Positions 55,329-64,000 of a DNA stretch of 64,000 nucleotides are shown here, piece after piece. The DNA is from an uncultured Coprococcus sp. Lineage in GTDB: Bacteria; Bacillota; Clostridia; Lachnospirales; Lachnospiraceae. The stretch's first letter is position 1; every line of letters begins with the position of its first letter. Location of the stretch: positions 1-64,000 of the forward strand of contig URJI01000003.1 of assembly GCA_900548215.1 (NCBI GenBank), in the 5' to 3' direction. Under the pieces are notes generated by a model, which was given only the letters and a program-made list of their open reading frames with translations, made no database searches and was not told the origin of the DNA. A program made the position numbers and the translations under genes.

Positions 55329-55748
55329 TTAATCCTGGGCAGGCGGAACATCAGATGTACAATGCATACACTTTGTTGCCTTGATATCTATCTCACCCAT
55401 ACAGTAAGGGCACTTTCTTGTGAGAGGCGCTGCCACCTCTTTCTTCTTTCCAAGATCCATAAGTGTGTTGATTCCTTTCATAATGACAAATATGACAAAT
55501 GCCATAATGATGAAATTGATCACCGCTGACAGAAATGCACCGTACTCAATATACTGTCCTGTATGGAATATCTGAAAATGTCCACCGATCTTCGCTCCGC
55601 CTATACTGTTGATTATAGGTGTGATGAAACAGTCTGTAAAAGCTGTGACCAATGACTGGAATGCTCCACCAATGATAACACCGATTGCAAGACTCATCAC
55701 ATTTCCCTTAAGAGCAAACTCCTTAAACTCTTCCAAAAACTTCTTCAT
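55329..55748 (-). CDS. mscL: Large-conductance mechanosensitive channel with C-terminal zinc ribbon
   Basis: The 139-residue protein has two transmembrane helices: TM1 around GNVMSLAIGVIIGGAFQSLV, TM2 around FLSAVINFIIMAFVIFVIM. This is the MscL arrangement, opening under membrane tension in hypo-osmotic shock. After the second helix a CPYC...CMHC zinc-ribbon-like tail (about 112-131) is added, which the E. coli protein lacks. The ATG at 55748 has GGGAGG upstream; earlier in-frame starts lack one. Confidence 0.95.
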   Translation of the reverse strand: MKKFLEEFKEFALKGNVMSLAIGVIIGGAFQSLVTAFTDCFITPIINSIGGAKIGGHFQIFHTGQYIEYGAFLSAVINFIIMAFVIFVIMKGINTLMDLGKKKEVAAPLTRKCPYCMGEIDIKATKCMHCTSDVPPAQD

Positions 55749-55894
55749 ATGCATCCTCCCAACTGAATACAGCACCGATCATAACAATCTTATATTATAA
55801 TTCGGTGCCGTATCTTTTATTTATTGTTTCTCGCGCGATTGATATGACATATATCTACATTTGCTGCCATCACTCATCGCTCATCATCTTTTTT

Positions 55895-57439
55895 TTACTT
55901 TCTTACAATAAGTGACTTGCCTGTCATCTCTTCAGGCTGAGGAAGTCCCATAACCTCAAGAAGTGTAGGTGCGATATCTGCAAGACATCCGCCCTCACGA
56001 AGCTCTACATCTTCACCATAGTTGTAAAGAATAAATGGTACAGGGTTAGTTGTATGAGCTGTATGTGGTGCACCGGTCTCATAGTTGATCATCTGCTCTG
56101 CGTTACCATGATCAGCACAGATGAAAAGAACACCGTCAACCTTATCAATCGCCTCTACAGCAGCGCCAACGCACTTGTCAACTGTCTCTACAGCCTGGAT
56201 AGCCGCTGGAATAACACCTGTATGACCAACCATATCAGGGTTTGCAAAGTTGATGATGATCACATCATACTCGCCGCCAAGGATGGCATCATTGAGCTTC
56301 TCGCTTACCTCTGGGGCACTCATCTCTGGCTGGAGATCATAAGTTGCTACAGCAGGTGACTTTACAAGAATTCTGTCCTCGTTCTTGTTAGGCTCCTCAA
56401 CTCCGCCGTTGAAAAAGAATGTTACATGAGCATACTTCTCTGTCTCAGCAAGTCTGAGCTGCTTGAGTCCCTTAGCTGCAAGGTACTCGCCAAATGTGTT
56501 GTCGATCTCTTCTTTCTTGAACGCAACAAGCTTGTTAGGTATTGACTCGTCATAGTCCTTGAAGCATACATATGTGAGTGGCATACGGCCATTTGCTCTC
56601 TCAAATCCATCGAAATCGTCGCAGCAGAATGCTCTGGTGATCTCACGGGCTCTGTCCGGTCTGAAATTGAAGAATATAACTGAATCATTTGGCTTAACAA
56701 GTGATACAGGCTTACCGTTCTCTGTGATGACAGTAGGAAGAACAAACTCATCATATACTTCCTTGTCATATGACTCCTGCATAGCTGCTACCGCGTCCTC
56801 TGCCTGAACACCCTCACCTGTTACAAGTGACTTGTATGCAAGCTCTACTCTGTCCCATCTGTTATCTCTGTCCATTGCGTAGTAACGACCCGACATAGAT
56901 GCGACCTTACCTACACCGATCTCCTTCATCTTGGCAATGAGCTCTTCAAGGTATCCCTTACCTGATGCAGGTGGTGTATCTCTTCCATCGAAGAATGGAT
57001 GAACGTATACGTTCTCAAGGTTCTGCTTCTTGCAGAGCTCAAGGATCGCATAAAGGTGTGTATTGTGGCTGTGAACACCACCATCTGAGAGAAGTCCCCA
57101 GAGATGAAGATCTGAATTGTTCTTCTTGCAGTTCTCTATTGCAGCGAGCATCTCCTCGTTCTCAAAGAAATCTCCATCAGCGATTGCCTTTGTGATTCTT
57201 GTAAGCTCCTGATATATGATACGGCCTGCGCCGATATTCATATGACCTACCTCTGAATTACCCATCTGACCGTCTGGAAGTCCTACAGGAAGTCCTGAAG
57301 CTGCGCCCTGTACAAATGGTGCTGTAGCCATAAGTTTGTCCATAACAGGTGTCTTTGCAAGTGCTACTGCATTGCCCTCTGTCTTGTCACTGAGACCATA
57401 TCCGTCGAGGACCATTAAAACTACTGGTTTCTTACTCAT
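55895..57439 (-). CDS. gpmI: 2,3-bisphosphoglycerate-independent phosphoglycerate mutase
   Basis: The 514-residue glycolytic enzyme interconverts 3- and 2-phosphoglycerate using two Mn ions. It begins KPVVLMVLDGYGLSDKTEGN; the nucleophile serine is in GQMGNSEVGHMNIGAGR (about Ser62). The C-terminal phosphatase-like metal site is in FADHGN-like CADHGNAEQM and HTAHTTNPVPF. It is monocistronic with its own promoter. In relatives gpmI commonly follows tpiA; here 6 kb of other genes separates them. Confidence 0.97.
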   Translation of the reverse strand: MSKKPVVLMVLDGYGLSDKTEGNAVALAKTPVMDKLMATAPFVQGAASGLPVGLPDGQMGNSEVGHMNIGAGRIIYQELTRITKAIADGDFFENEEMLAAIENCKKNNSDLHLWGLLSDGGVHSHNTHLYAILELCKKQNLENVYVHPFFDGRDTPPASGKGYLEELIAKMKEIGVGKVASMSGRYYAMDRDNRWDRVELAYKSLVTGEGVQAEDAVAAMQESYDKEVYDEFVLPTVITENGKPVSLVKPNDSVIFFNFRPDRAREITRAFCCDDFDGFERANGRMPLTYVCFKDYDESIPNKLVAFKKEEIDNTFGEYLAAKGLKQLRLAETEKYAHVTFFFNGGVEEPNKNEDRILVKSPAVATYDLQPEMSAPEVSEKLNDAILGGEYDVIIINFANPDMVGHTGVIPAAIQAVETVDKCVGAAVEAIDKVDGVLFICADHGNAEQMINYETGAPHTAHTTNPVPFILYNYGEDVELREGGCLADIAPTLLEVMGLPQPEEMTGKSLIVRK

Positions 57440-57572
57440 AATTTTTCTCCTTTTTATTTATTCCGACCGCCATCAAATGGATAAATCCATACCTCGTTTT
57501 GTCAGAAATGCTGATAATAACTGACTTATAAAACGACAAGGCAGTCTCTTAGTCTTAATTCACTCAAATGAG

Positions 57573-57601
57573 ATTATACTTATATAATGCCAATTTTTCA
57601 A
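57573..57601 (-). promoter_or_regulatory. gpmI promoter
   Basis: Minus-strand TTGAAA (57596-57601), exactly 17 bp, consensus TATAAT (57573-57578). It predicts a leader of about 125 nt. The rest of 57440-57721 holds nothing recognisable. Confidence 0.8.
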
Positions 57602-57721
57602 GCCGTGATGACATGCTTTATCTATGTTTTTATTATAATAAAAAGCATATTCATAAAATTTTTATCATTTTTCTTTCAAATGTACATTTACAGCTCAGAT
57701 CCTGTTCACATACAAATCCAA

Positions 57722-58480
57722 TTACAGATTGATGTCCAGCTCAACCGGACAGTGATCAGATCCCATGATATCTGTGTGGATCTTTGCATCGACAAGTTTA
57801 TCCTTCAGACTCTCCGAAGTGAGAAAATAGTCGATACGCCATCCTGCATTCTTCTCCCTTGCCTTGAATCTGTACGACCACCATGAATATATATTCTCCT
57901 GATCAGGGTAGAAGTATCTGAATGTATCAATAAATCCATCGTCAAGAAGCACTGTCATCTTCTCTCTTTCCTCATCTGTAAATCCAGCATTCTTCCTGTT
58001 TGTCTTTGGATTCTTTAGGTCAATCTCATTGTGAGCCACATTCATATCGCCGCAAACTATGACCGGCTTACTCTCCTCAAGCTTTTTCAGATATGCTCTG
58101 AAATCATCCTCCCACTTCATTCTGTAATCAAGTCTTGCCAGCTCATTCTGTGAATTTGGTGTATATACCGTCACCATGTAGAAGCTTTCATATTCCAGTG
58201 TTATGACACGTCCCTCATGGTCGTGTTCATCTATGCCTATTCCATTCGTTACACTGAGCGGCTCCTCCTTTGTAAAAATGGCTGTACCTGAATATCCTTT
58301 TTTATCTGCATAGTTCCAGAACTGGTGATATCCCGGCATATCAAGTGTGAGCTGTCCTTCCTGCATCTTGGACTCCTGTATACAGAATATATCTGCATCT
58401 ATGCTGTTAAAAAAGTCCATGAAGCCTTTACCGGCGCATGCCCTTATTCCATTTACGTTCCATGAGATAAGTTTTTTCAT
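57722..58480 (-). CDS. xth: Exodeoxyribonuclease III (AP endonuclease)
   Basis: The 252-residue product is of the ExoA/XthA family acting in base-excision repair. Motifs are WNVNGIRAC, the metal-binding Glu in QESKMQ, the YTPNSQ and [12 protein letters not shown] active-site stretches, and the terminal [11 protein letters not shown] with the catalytic Asp-His pair. The gene appears to be a single unit; 281 bp separate it from the GH16 gene. Confidence 0.96.
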   Translation of the reverse strand: MKKLISWNVNGIRACAGKGFMDFFNSIDADIFCIQESKMQEGQLTLDMPGYHQFWNYADKKGYSGTAIFTKEEPLSVTNGIGIDEHDHEGRVITLEYESFYMVTVYTPNSQNELARLDYRMKWEDDFRAYLKKLEESKPVIVCGDMNVAHNEIDLKNPKTNRKNAGFTDEEREKMTVLLDDGFIDTFRYFYPDQENIYSWWSYRFKAREKNAGWRIDYFLTSESLKDKLVDAKIHTDIMGSDHCPVELDINL

Positions 58481-58700
58481 AATTTCTATACCATTTTATC
58501 CTTCCATTATTATTCTGGGAAAATCATGTTTTATTTTATCATGTCGCCTGTCGGCTCCATGCAGGCATTCGCGTTATGACGGCTTGCGCAAGCGCACCCG
58601 TCGCAACGCTCATTATATCATATTTTATTTTCTCGTACAAACAACCATCCTGACTGACAGCTCATTAAAAAATCACCAAACTCCTGCTATGGCCACAATG
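58481..58700. other. Intergenic stretch, no gene seen
   Basis: It contains a G/C-rich patch with weak dyads near 58545-58610 (GCCTGTCGGC..., GCTTGCGCAAGC), otherwise A/T-rich sequence. It probably holds the xth promoter, but no convincing -35/-10 pair was found. No ORF with a ribosome site. Confidence 0.4.
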
Positions 58701-58728
58701 AAAAAGGCAGCGACGATTCGCCGCTGCC
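58701..58728 (-). terminator. Terminator after the GH16 gene
   Basis: Stem GGCAGCGGCG / CGTCGCTGCC with a short loop, followed by T5 on the minus strand, 34 bp past the GH16 stop. Confidence 0.88.
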
Positions 58729-58761
58729 TAAGGGTATATATTATGTTTTTAGGGGCCAAAT

Positions 58762-61700
58762 TTAATTTTTTACAAATGATACATTTGATATAGAAACTGT
58801 ATGTGCTCCAAGTGTGTATCCTTCAACATATCCCATTGAGAAGAATAATCCGGCGCCTGTATCAACAGTGATACCATCTGTGAAAACTTCTTCCTTAGGT
58901 GTAATTGTGAGTGTTATATCCTTAGCCTCACCAGCTGTAAGAACCACATCTTCACCGCCATGCCATGCATATCCTGCTGAAGGAGTCATAACAGCAACCT
59001 TCACAACTCTATCAACATCAGAAAACAATGTACATTTAAGCGTATATGACTCGCCCTGCTCAAGGGATAATCCCATCTGCTTAAGCTGGATGTTCCAGTC
59101 TGCCTCACCCACGTTTGCAACACTGTATGTGATCTTTCCATCTCCAGCCTCAAATGTGGCATCTCCAGGAGCAGTCACTGCATTTTCCCAACCGGCAAGG
59201 CTACCATCCTCACTCATCTCAAATTCTGAATTTGTGATAAGATTCTTGCCTACAGGCACATCTATCTCTGGAGCTGAAGTCTTTTCAAGGGTAATGTTAT
59301 CAATACATATTCTATGCTGATCTGTAATCGCCGAACCATTTTCTCCGCCTGCACCAAGTGCAATATTGAAAATACTCTCTTCGTCTGTGTCACAGGCCAT
59401 CTGGAATGTGTTTGAAACAGTCACATATTTCTGATCAGCCTGATCGTATGCATCAAGCTTTACTGTCTCCTGAACATACGGTGTCCAGTCCTCTGCACCT
59501 GTACTATCCTTATGTGTGCTTCCATCTCTCTGTATTGCATACTGAACAGTTCTTGACACAGAGCTCTTTATATCAAATGAAAGCTTGTACCACTGTCCTT
59601 TCTCAAGCTTGATATTATTCTGCTTGAGCTGTATCTTCCAGTTCTGGTCACCTGAATTCTTTATTGTGAAGTCAGCAGCATTGTCCTCCTTCTGGCTGTC
59701 CACAACAGACTCTGCATCCGCACTGCTGTCTATATACACATCATATCCAGCAAAATCTGCTGAAAAGTCCCCATTGAGGAGAAGTGAATCCTGCATTATC
59801 TTCACATTGTCTAACAGAACTTCTCCGCTGTTACCAAAATCAATGCTGATTGAACTGTCAGTCACTTCTTCTCCGGTCTCAAACTTGTAAACATAATTCT
59901 TAATTCCTTTATCCAGAGTTACAGCAAACTTTGAATCTCCTGTAGTGATAATTATATTCTTTCCCTCAGTTGCAGTCTCAGCATCAAATTTAAGTATATA
60001 CTTTGTATTTGGGGCATAAGCAAGCTCATCCTGTGATAATACGAAGCTGCCATCTATACTCTCATCCAATGACTTGTATGAAAATCTTCTTCCGTCAGAC
60101 AGACCTGTCACCTTATACTCAGCACCGCAATTGTTGCTGACTGTCCAATATCCAAGTCTTCCTGTTCCTTCCTGAAATTCTCCATTGTAAACAAGGTTTC
60201 CATCAGCGAGGATCGTCTTCTTGTCAACTATCTCAGTCTGATTTGTCTTTACCAGCTTTACATTTGCAATATGTACACCAGCCACGCTTCCCTGATTGCC
60301 GAAGTTGAATTCTATTCTTCCCTTGTCATCAGATGAATCAGTCATCGTATACTCATACTCAAATGTCTGTTTCTCTGTTGTCATATCAAATTTTGTATCC
60401 TTAAGATATCTTCCCCATGATCTGGTTGGCGCTGAGACATCAATAATACCTGTTCTCGCCTCATCCGCCCACGCATCAAATGAAAGCTTGTATGTGGCAC
60501 CTTTTTCTACAGGAATATCAGGCTGTACCAGCTGTATGCTGTAATCAACCGTTCCTGCATCAACTGTATTTATGTTGATTGTATTGTTCTCGATGACCGC
60601 TGTTCCTTCGCCGCCATTCTGCGCCATAAAAATCCAGTTTTCTGCATCTCCCAAATCCTCGGTCTCACTAAAATCACCATTTATTACATAATTGCCATTT
60701 TCATCCGGATCACGAATTATAACTTCACGCTCTGGCTTTGTCACATTTTCGTCATAAGACTCCTTCTGGTATACTCTCACATAATCAACATATAAACTCT
60801 CACTGTTAATATAATCTGCATCTGCATCCGGATTTCCTGGCCAATTGCCGCCAACTGCAAGATTGAGTATTACATAGAATGGCTGATCAAACGGTGCCGG
60901 ATAAGTAACTGTACCTTTTCCGGCAGTTGTAGAATACCAGTCATTTGCCTCATGCATCTTAACTCCATCTACATACCACGTAATTTTTCCAGGCTCCCAG
61001 TCGCATGTAAATACATGATAGCTGTCCGCAAATGACTTTCCATTTGAAAGTGTATATTTTCCCTGTGACTCTGAATGCGGATTGCCATAGTGAATCGTTC
61101 CATAGGTTGTATATGTATTGTCTCCAAGAACCTCCATCACATCTATCTCACCACATCTAGGCCACTGTCCATACAGACTCTCATTTGTAGGCATCATCCA
61201 TGCTGCAGGAAGATAACCCTTACCTGTAGGAACCTTTGCTCTGAACTGTACTCTGCCATACTTGAAATCCTGCTTATTCTGTGTGTTTACTCTTCCTGAT
61301 GTATATGATATGGAACCATCCTCATTTACTTTTTTCTTTGAGCTTATAATAAGTTTGCCATTCTTAACCTTTATATTATCTTCAGAATCAACATATGACT
61401 GAAGCTCATTATTAACCCAGCCAGGCTCATGGAGTTCAACATTCCAAATATCACGGTTGAGCTCTGTTCCGCCAAATTCATCATGCCATAAGAGCTTATA
61501 CCCCTGCGACTCGTATTTATTTTCTACAGTCACCTTCTTCTTTACAGTCACTTTACATGTTGCTTTCTTTCCTGAACCGTCAGCAGCTTTTGCTGTGATT
61601 GTAGCTGTACCTGGTGCTATAGCCTTCACAACGCCTTTTGCTGAAACCGTTGCAATCTTTTTATTGCTCGATGTCCAACTTAACGTCTTTCTGGTTGCCG

Positions 61701-62397
61701 ATGCAGGAGCGACAGTAGCTGTAAGAGTTTTACTGCTTCCCTCTGTGATAGTGAGTGTTGCCGCTGAAAGCTTGATAGAAGTAACTGGCTGTTTTACTGT
61801 AATCTTACATCTTGCATATTTACCACTTCCATCCATAGCCTTCGCAGTTATATATACTGTTCCAACCCTAACTGCTTTTACAACACCTTTCGAGGAAACT
61901 GTTGCTATTCTTTTATTTGATGATGACCACAGAATTCTCTTATATGTGGCTTTCTTTGGAGCAATTGAAGCTTTTAACGTCCTGCTGGTTCCTTTAAACA
62001 TATTCACAGCCTTTGCAGACAATGTAACAGTCTTCGTAGGAACCCCAACATAAACAATAAACTTGTACATTACCCTTGGGTTTGCAGCACTCTTTACTGC
62101 TACAACCGCTTTTCCTGATCTTACCGCTTTGACAACACCCTTGTTGTCAACTGTAACTATCTTCTTATTTGATGATACATATGTTACTTTTTTACTGATC
62201 TTGCCTGTAACTACAACTCTAGGTTTCACCTGAAACTTTGTACCCTTTTTTAGTACAAGTTTATTTGTGACAAGATTTGTCACGGTTACAGACTTTACCG
62301 CAGCTTTTGATGTTGCAGCGCTAACATCTGATGGACACAGAGTGATCAACATGCAAACTACAAGCATCATAGCCACAAGCTGTTTTAACCTTCTCAT
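58762..62397 (-). CDS. Secreted GH16 endo-beta-glucanase (laminarinase type) with Big_2 and CBM4/9-like modules
   Basis: From the ATG at 62397 (GGAGAGGAG site) it is 1211 residues. A signal peptide (1-28) is followed by three Ig-like Big_2 domains (about 35-280, each ending in WSSSNKRIATVSSKGVVKAV-like units). The GH16 catalytic domain (about 295-550) has the signature GEIDVMEVLG with both catalytic Glu. Four beta-sandwich modules of the CBM4/9 type follow (from about 565, 730, 885 and 1055; each opens with an NGDFS/NGEFQ-like motif). It should cleave beta-1,3 or mixed-linkage glucan outside the cell. No sorting signal is present, so it is retained via Big_2 domains or released. It is divergent from the AraC regulator. 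Confidence 0.95.
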   Translation of the reverse strand: MRRLKQLVAMMLVVCMLITLCPSDVSAATSKAAVKSVTVTNLVTNKLVLKKGTKFQVKPRVVVTGKISKKVTYVSSNKKIVTVDNKGVVKAVRSGKAVVAVKSAANPRVMYKFIVYVGVPTKTVTLSAKAVNMFKGTSRTLKASIAPKKATYKRILWSSSNKRIATVSSKGVVKAVRVGTVYITAKAMDGSGKYARCKITVKQPVTSIKLSAATLTITEGSSKTLTATVAPASATRKTLSWTSSNKKIATVSAKGVVKAIAPGTATITAKAADGSGKKATCKVTVKKKVTVENKYESQGYKLLWHDEFGGTELNRDIWNVELHEPGWVNNELQSYVDSEDNIKVKNGKLIISSKKKVNEDGSISYTSGRVNTQNKQDFKYGRVQFRAKVPTGKGYLPAAWMMPTNESLYGQWPRCGEIDVMEVLGDNTYTTYGTIHYGNPHSESQGKYTLSNGKSFADSYHVFTCDWEPGKITWYVDGVKMHEANDWYSTTAGKGTVTYPAPFDQPFYVILNLAVGGNWPGNPDADADYINSESLYVDYVRVYQKESYDENVTKPEREVIIRDPDENGNYVINGDFSETEDLGDAENWIFMAQNGGEGTAVIENNTININTVDAGTVDYSIQLVQPDIPVEKGATYKLSFDAWADEARTGIIDVSAPTRSWGRYLKDTKFDMTTEKQTFEYEYTMTDSSDDKGRIEFNFGNQGSVAGVHIANVKLVKTNQTEIVDKKTILADGNLVYNGEFQEGTGRLGYWTVSNNCGAEYKVTGLSDGRRFSYKSLDESIDGSFVLSQDELAYAPNTKYILKFDAETATEGKNIIITTGDSKFAVTLDKGIKNYVYKFETGEEVTDSSISIDFGNSGEVLLDNVKIMQDSLLLNGDFSADFAGYDVYIDSSADAESVVDSQKEDNAADFTIKNSGDQNWKIQLKQNNIKLEKGQWYKLSFDIKSSVSRTVQYAIQRDGSTHKDSTGAEDWTPYVQETVKLDAYDQADQKYVTVSNTFQMACDTDEESIFNIALGAGGENGSAITDQHRICIDNITLEKTSAPEIDVPVGKNLITNSEFEMSEDGSLAGWENAVTAPGDATFEAGDGKITYSVANVGEADWNIQLKQMGLSLEQGESYTLKCTLFSDVDRVVKVAVMTPSAGYAWHGGEDVVLTAGEAKDITLTITPKEEVFTDGITVDTGAGLFFSMGYVEGYTLGAHTVSISNVSFVKN

Positions 62398-62499
62398 AAA
62401 ATACTCCTCTCCAAAAATAAAATGATAATATTCACGACGTCGCATCTTTATAAAGTACTTTGATAATAACATCTTACACATTTGTTATATATCTTTTTA

Positions 62500-62529
62500 T
62501 TGCTTTTTATATCGTTTACATGATATATT
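62500..62529 (+). promoter_or_regulatory. Possible promoter of the AraC-type regulator
   Basis: TTGCTT (62500-62505), 18 bp, TATATT (62524-62529). A/T-rich and only a fair match. The 193-bp region between the divergent genes must also hold the GH16 promoter and any AraC site. Confidence 0.35.
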
Positions 62530-62590
62530 ATAGGGGGATTAATTGAAATATTCACCCAGGCACAATCCACCGGAAAGGATTTATACACAT

Positions 62591-63349
62591 ATGAAATACT
62601 CAAAGGAAATATTCTACCAGGAATTTATAAGACGCGAAGATTCAACCAACAGAGCGCCCTATAATCCTGAACTTGAATTCTACTCAATAATACAAAACGG
62701 AGATACAGAACAGGTTAAAGAATTGTGTAAAGCCTCACCACTTAAGGATAAAAAAGGACTTGGTATATTATCCGAAAATCCCGTCAACAACATAAGATAT
62801 CATTTCGTTATAACAACAGCTCTTGTTGCAAGATACTGTATTGAAGGTGGTCTTGATGTGGCAACAGCTTACAATCTCAGTGATTTTTATATAAAAAAGT
62901 CAGATACAATGAAGTCTGTGGAGGATATATCTGAATTACATGCGTTCATGTGCATAGACTATGCAAAAAAGATGCGAAACCTTAAGAAAAATTTCATATG
63001 CTCCAAACCGGTCGCAGAATGCATAGACTACATATACGATCATCTGCATACCAGGATCACTGTTGAGATTCTGGCTAAACGTGTCAATCTCACCCCGTCA
63101 TACCTGTCAAGACTGTTCAAAAAAGAGACTGGGGATAATATCGGACATTATATAAAAATGCTAAAACTTGATACTGCAAGGAACATGCTCATGTACTCTG
63201 ATTATAGCCCTGCCCAGATAGCACAGACTCTCGCATTTCCAAGTCAGAGTTATTTTACCGAACAATTCAAATTACATACTGGTCTAACACCTGCGAACTA
63301 TAGAAATATAAATTTCAGGCAAACCCCATTTCATAAAAACAATACTTAG
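62591..63349 (+). CDS. AraC-family transcriptional regulator
   Basis: About 252 residues from the ATG at 62591. A TTG at 62543 with GGGGGA would give 268, so the start is uncertain. The N-terminal helical domain (about 1-140) is not a cupin. The C-terminal AraC domain has two helix-turn-helices: ILAKRVNLTPSYLSRLFKKE, and PAQIAQTLAFPSQSYFTEQF followed by GLTPANYR. Divergent arrangement with the GH16 glucanase gene suggests it activates that gene in response to glucan breakdown products; this rests on position only. Confidence 0.9.
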   Translation: MKYSKEIFYQEFIRREDSTNRAPYNPELEFYSIIQNGDTEQVKELCKASPLKDKKGLGILSENPVNNIRYHFVITTALVARYCIEGGLDVATAYNLSDFYIKKSDTMKSVEDISELHAFMCIDYAKKMRNLKKNFICSKPVAECIDYIYDHLHTRITVEILAKRVNLTPSYLSRLFKKETGDNIGHYIKMLKLDTARNMLMYSDYSPAQIAQTLAFPSQSYFTEQFKLHTGLTPANYRNINFRQTPFHKNNT

Positions 63350-63389
63350 TTCCTGAAATATACCACCTTGTTTTTCTAAGCGTAAACAA

Positions 63390-63427
63390 AAGGGATTACC
63401 TTGTGATAAAACACTTGATAATCCCTT
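63390..63427. terminator. Bidirectional terminator between AraC gene and tpiA
   Basis: Arms AAGGGATTA / TAATCCCTT, extended by CTTGTG / CACTTG, lie between convergent genes. The minus-strand side continues TTTTGTTT, so it mainly serves tpiA. Confidence 0.75.
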
Positions 63428-63483
63428 CCAATATTCTATATCAGATTTATTCTAAAACTAATATAATTTTAGCCTGTTTAAAA

Positions 63484-64000
63484 TTACTTTCCAGCATTTA
63501 CAACCTGACCGAAGTCAGCCTTGAGTGAAGCACCGCCGATAAGACCACCGTCGATGTCTGGCTTTGCAAGGAGCTCAGCAGCGTTACCAGCGTTCATAGA
63601 ACCGCCGTACTGAATTCTTACTGCCTCAGCTGTATCTGTATCGTAGATCTCAGCGATGAGATCACGGATTCCCTTACATACTTCCTGTGCCTGATCTGAT
63701 GTAGCTGTCTTACCTGTTCCGATAGCCCAGATTGGCTCGTAAGCGATAACCATTGACTTAACCTGATCTGCTGTTACGCCAGCGAGGTCTGACTTGATCT
63801 GGAGACGGATCCAGTCCATAGTAACACCGAGCTCTCTCTGCTCAAGTGACTCACCACAGCAAAGAATAGGTGTGATACCAGCCTCAAATGCCTTCTTAAC
63901 CTTCTTGTTGAGAAGAACATCATCCTCCTTGAAGTAATCACGACGCTCTGAATGTCCGATGATAACATACTTAACACCAGCATCTACAAGCATTGCTGCT
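63484..64000 (-). CDS. tpiA: Triose-phosphate isomerase, partial (5' end beyond window)
   Basis: The visible 172 codons are the C-terminal two thirds. They include the catalytic His in [12 protein letters not shown], the catalytic Glu in [14 protein letters not shown], and the phosphate-binding IQYGGSMN and GGLIGGASL. The frame continues to the last base, so truncation is due to the window edge. It interconverts dihydroxyacetone phosphate and glyceraldehyde-3-phosphate. Confidence 0.97.
   Translation of the reverse strand, partial: AAMLVDAGVKYVIIGHSERRDYFKEDDVLLNKKVKKAFEAGITPILCCGESLEQRELGVTMDWIRLQIKSDLAGVTADQVKSMVIAYEPIWAIGTGKTATSDQAQEVCKGIRDLIAEIYDTDTAEAVRIQYGGSMNAGNAAELLAKPDIDGGLIGGASLKADFGQVVNAGK

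Overview
The window looks like a chromosomal segment of a low-GC, Gram-positive, spore-forming gut Firmicute. It most resembles Lachnospiraceae (Coprococcus-like), but the genus is an inference from protein style and gene order, with no database search. The clues are spoIVA and dpaAB, the rplS-lepB-rbgA-rnhB and der-plsY-gpsA neighbourhoods, T-box control, huge Cna-B and BspA/GLUG-type surface proteins, and A/T-rich promoters. Almost everything is on the minus strand. Only asnB and an AraC-type regulator are clearly on the plus strand.

Layout. 1-2.45 kb: ilvB-ilvN (acetolactate synthase) behind a T-box leader whose specifier reads as GUA (Val). 2.45-8 kb: an accessory stretch with an XRE/AAA-ATPase/PD-(D/E)XK fusion under an 18-bp inverted-repeat operator, a tandem GNAT, a MATE exporter and an internally deleted Rpn-type nuclease/transposase. 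8-16.1 kb: asnB, a 1771-residue GLUG/MBG/LRR surface protein and the TetR regulator upstream of it. 16.2-18 kb: a three-gene hipB-hipS-hipT-like toxin-antitoxin locus with four operators spaced 41-42 bp. 18-24 kb: spore and cell-division genes (dpaA, dpaB, a D,D-carboxypeptidase, scpB, scpA, spoIVA). 24-35 kb: one 3593-residue, sortase-anchored Cna-B-repeat adhesin.

35-49 kb is housekeeping: gpsA, plsY, der, a DUF512 radical-SAM-like protein, pgeF, yraN, rnhB, two signal peptidases I flanking rbgA, rplS, ssrA (tmRNA), a small membrane protein, smpB, rnr and secG. 49-55 kb: a YfhO-type membrane protein and a thiamine salvage operon (thiM, thiE and a HAD-ThiD fusion). 55-64 kb: mscL followed by an untracked 54-codon ORF, gpmI, an exonuclease III, a secreted multi-domain GH16 glucanase divergent from an AraC regulator, and the window-edge tpiA.

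How the parts work together. tmRNA, SmpB and RNase R form the trans-translation set and are adjacent. DpaAB and SpoIVA serve spore core and coat formation. GpsA and PlsY feed phospholipid synthesis. ThiM, ThiE and ThiD salvage and join the two thiamine halves. Surface and polysaccharide functions (two giant adhesins, GH16) suggest a host- or fibre-associated life. The most system-like accessory loci are the hipBST-like operon and the self-regulated HTH-AAA-nuclease gene. Several start codons were moved from the longest ORF to the position supported by a ribosome binding site, as noted per gene. Promoters and terminators are read by eye.
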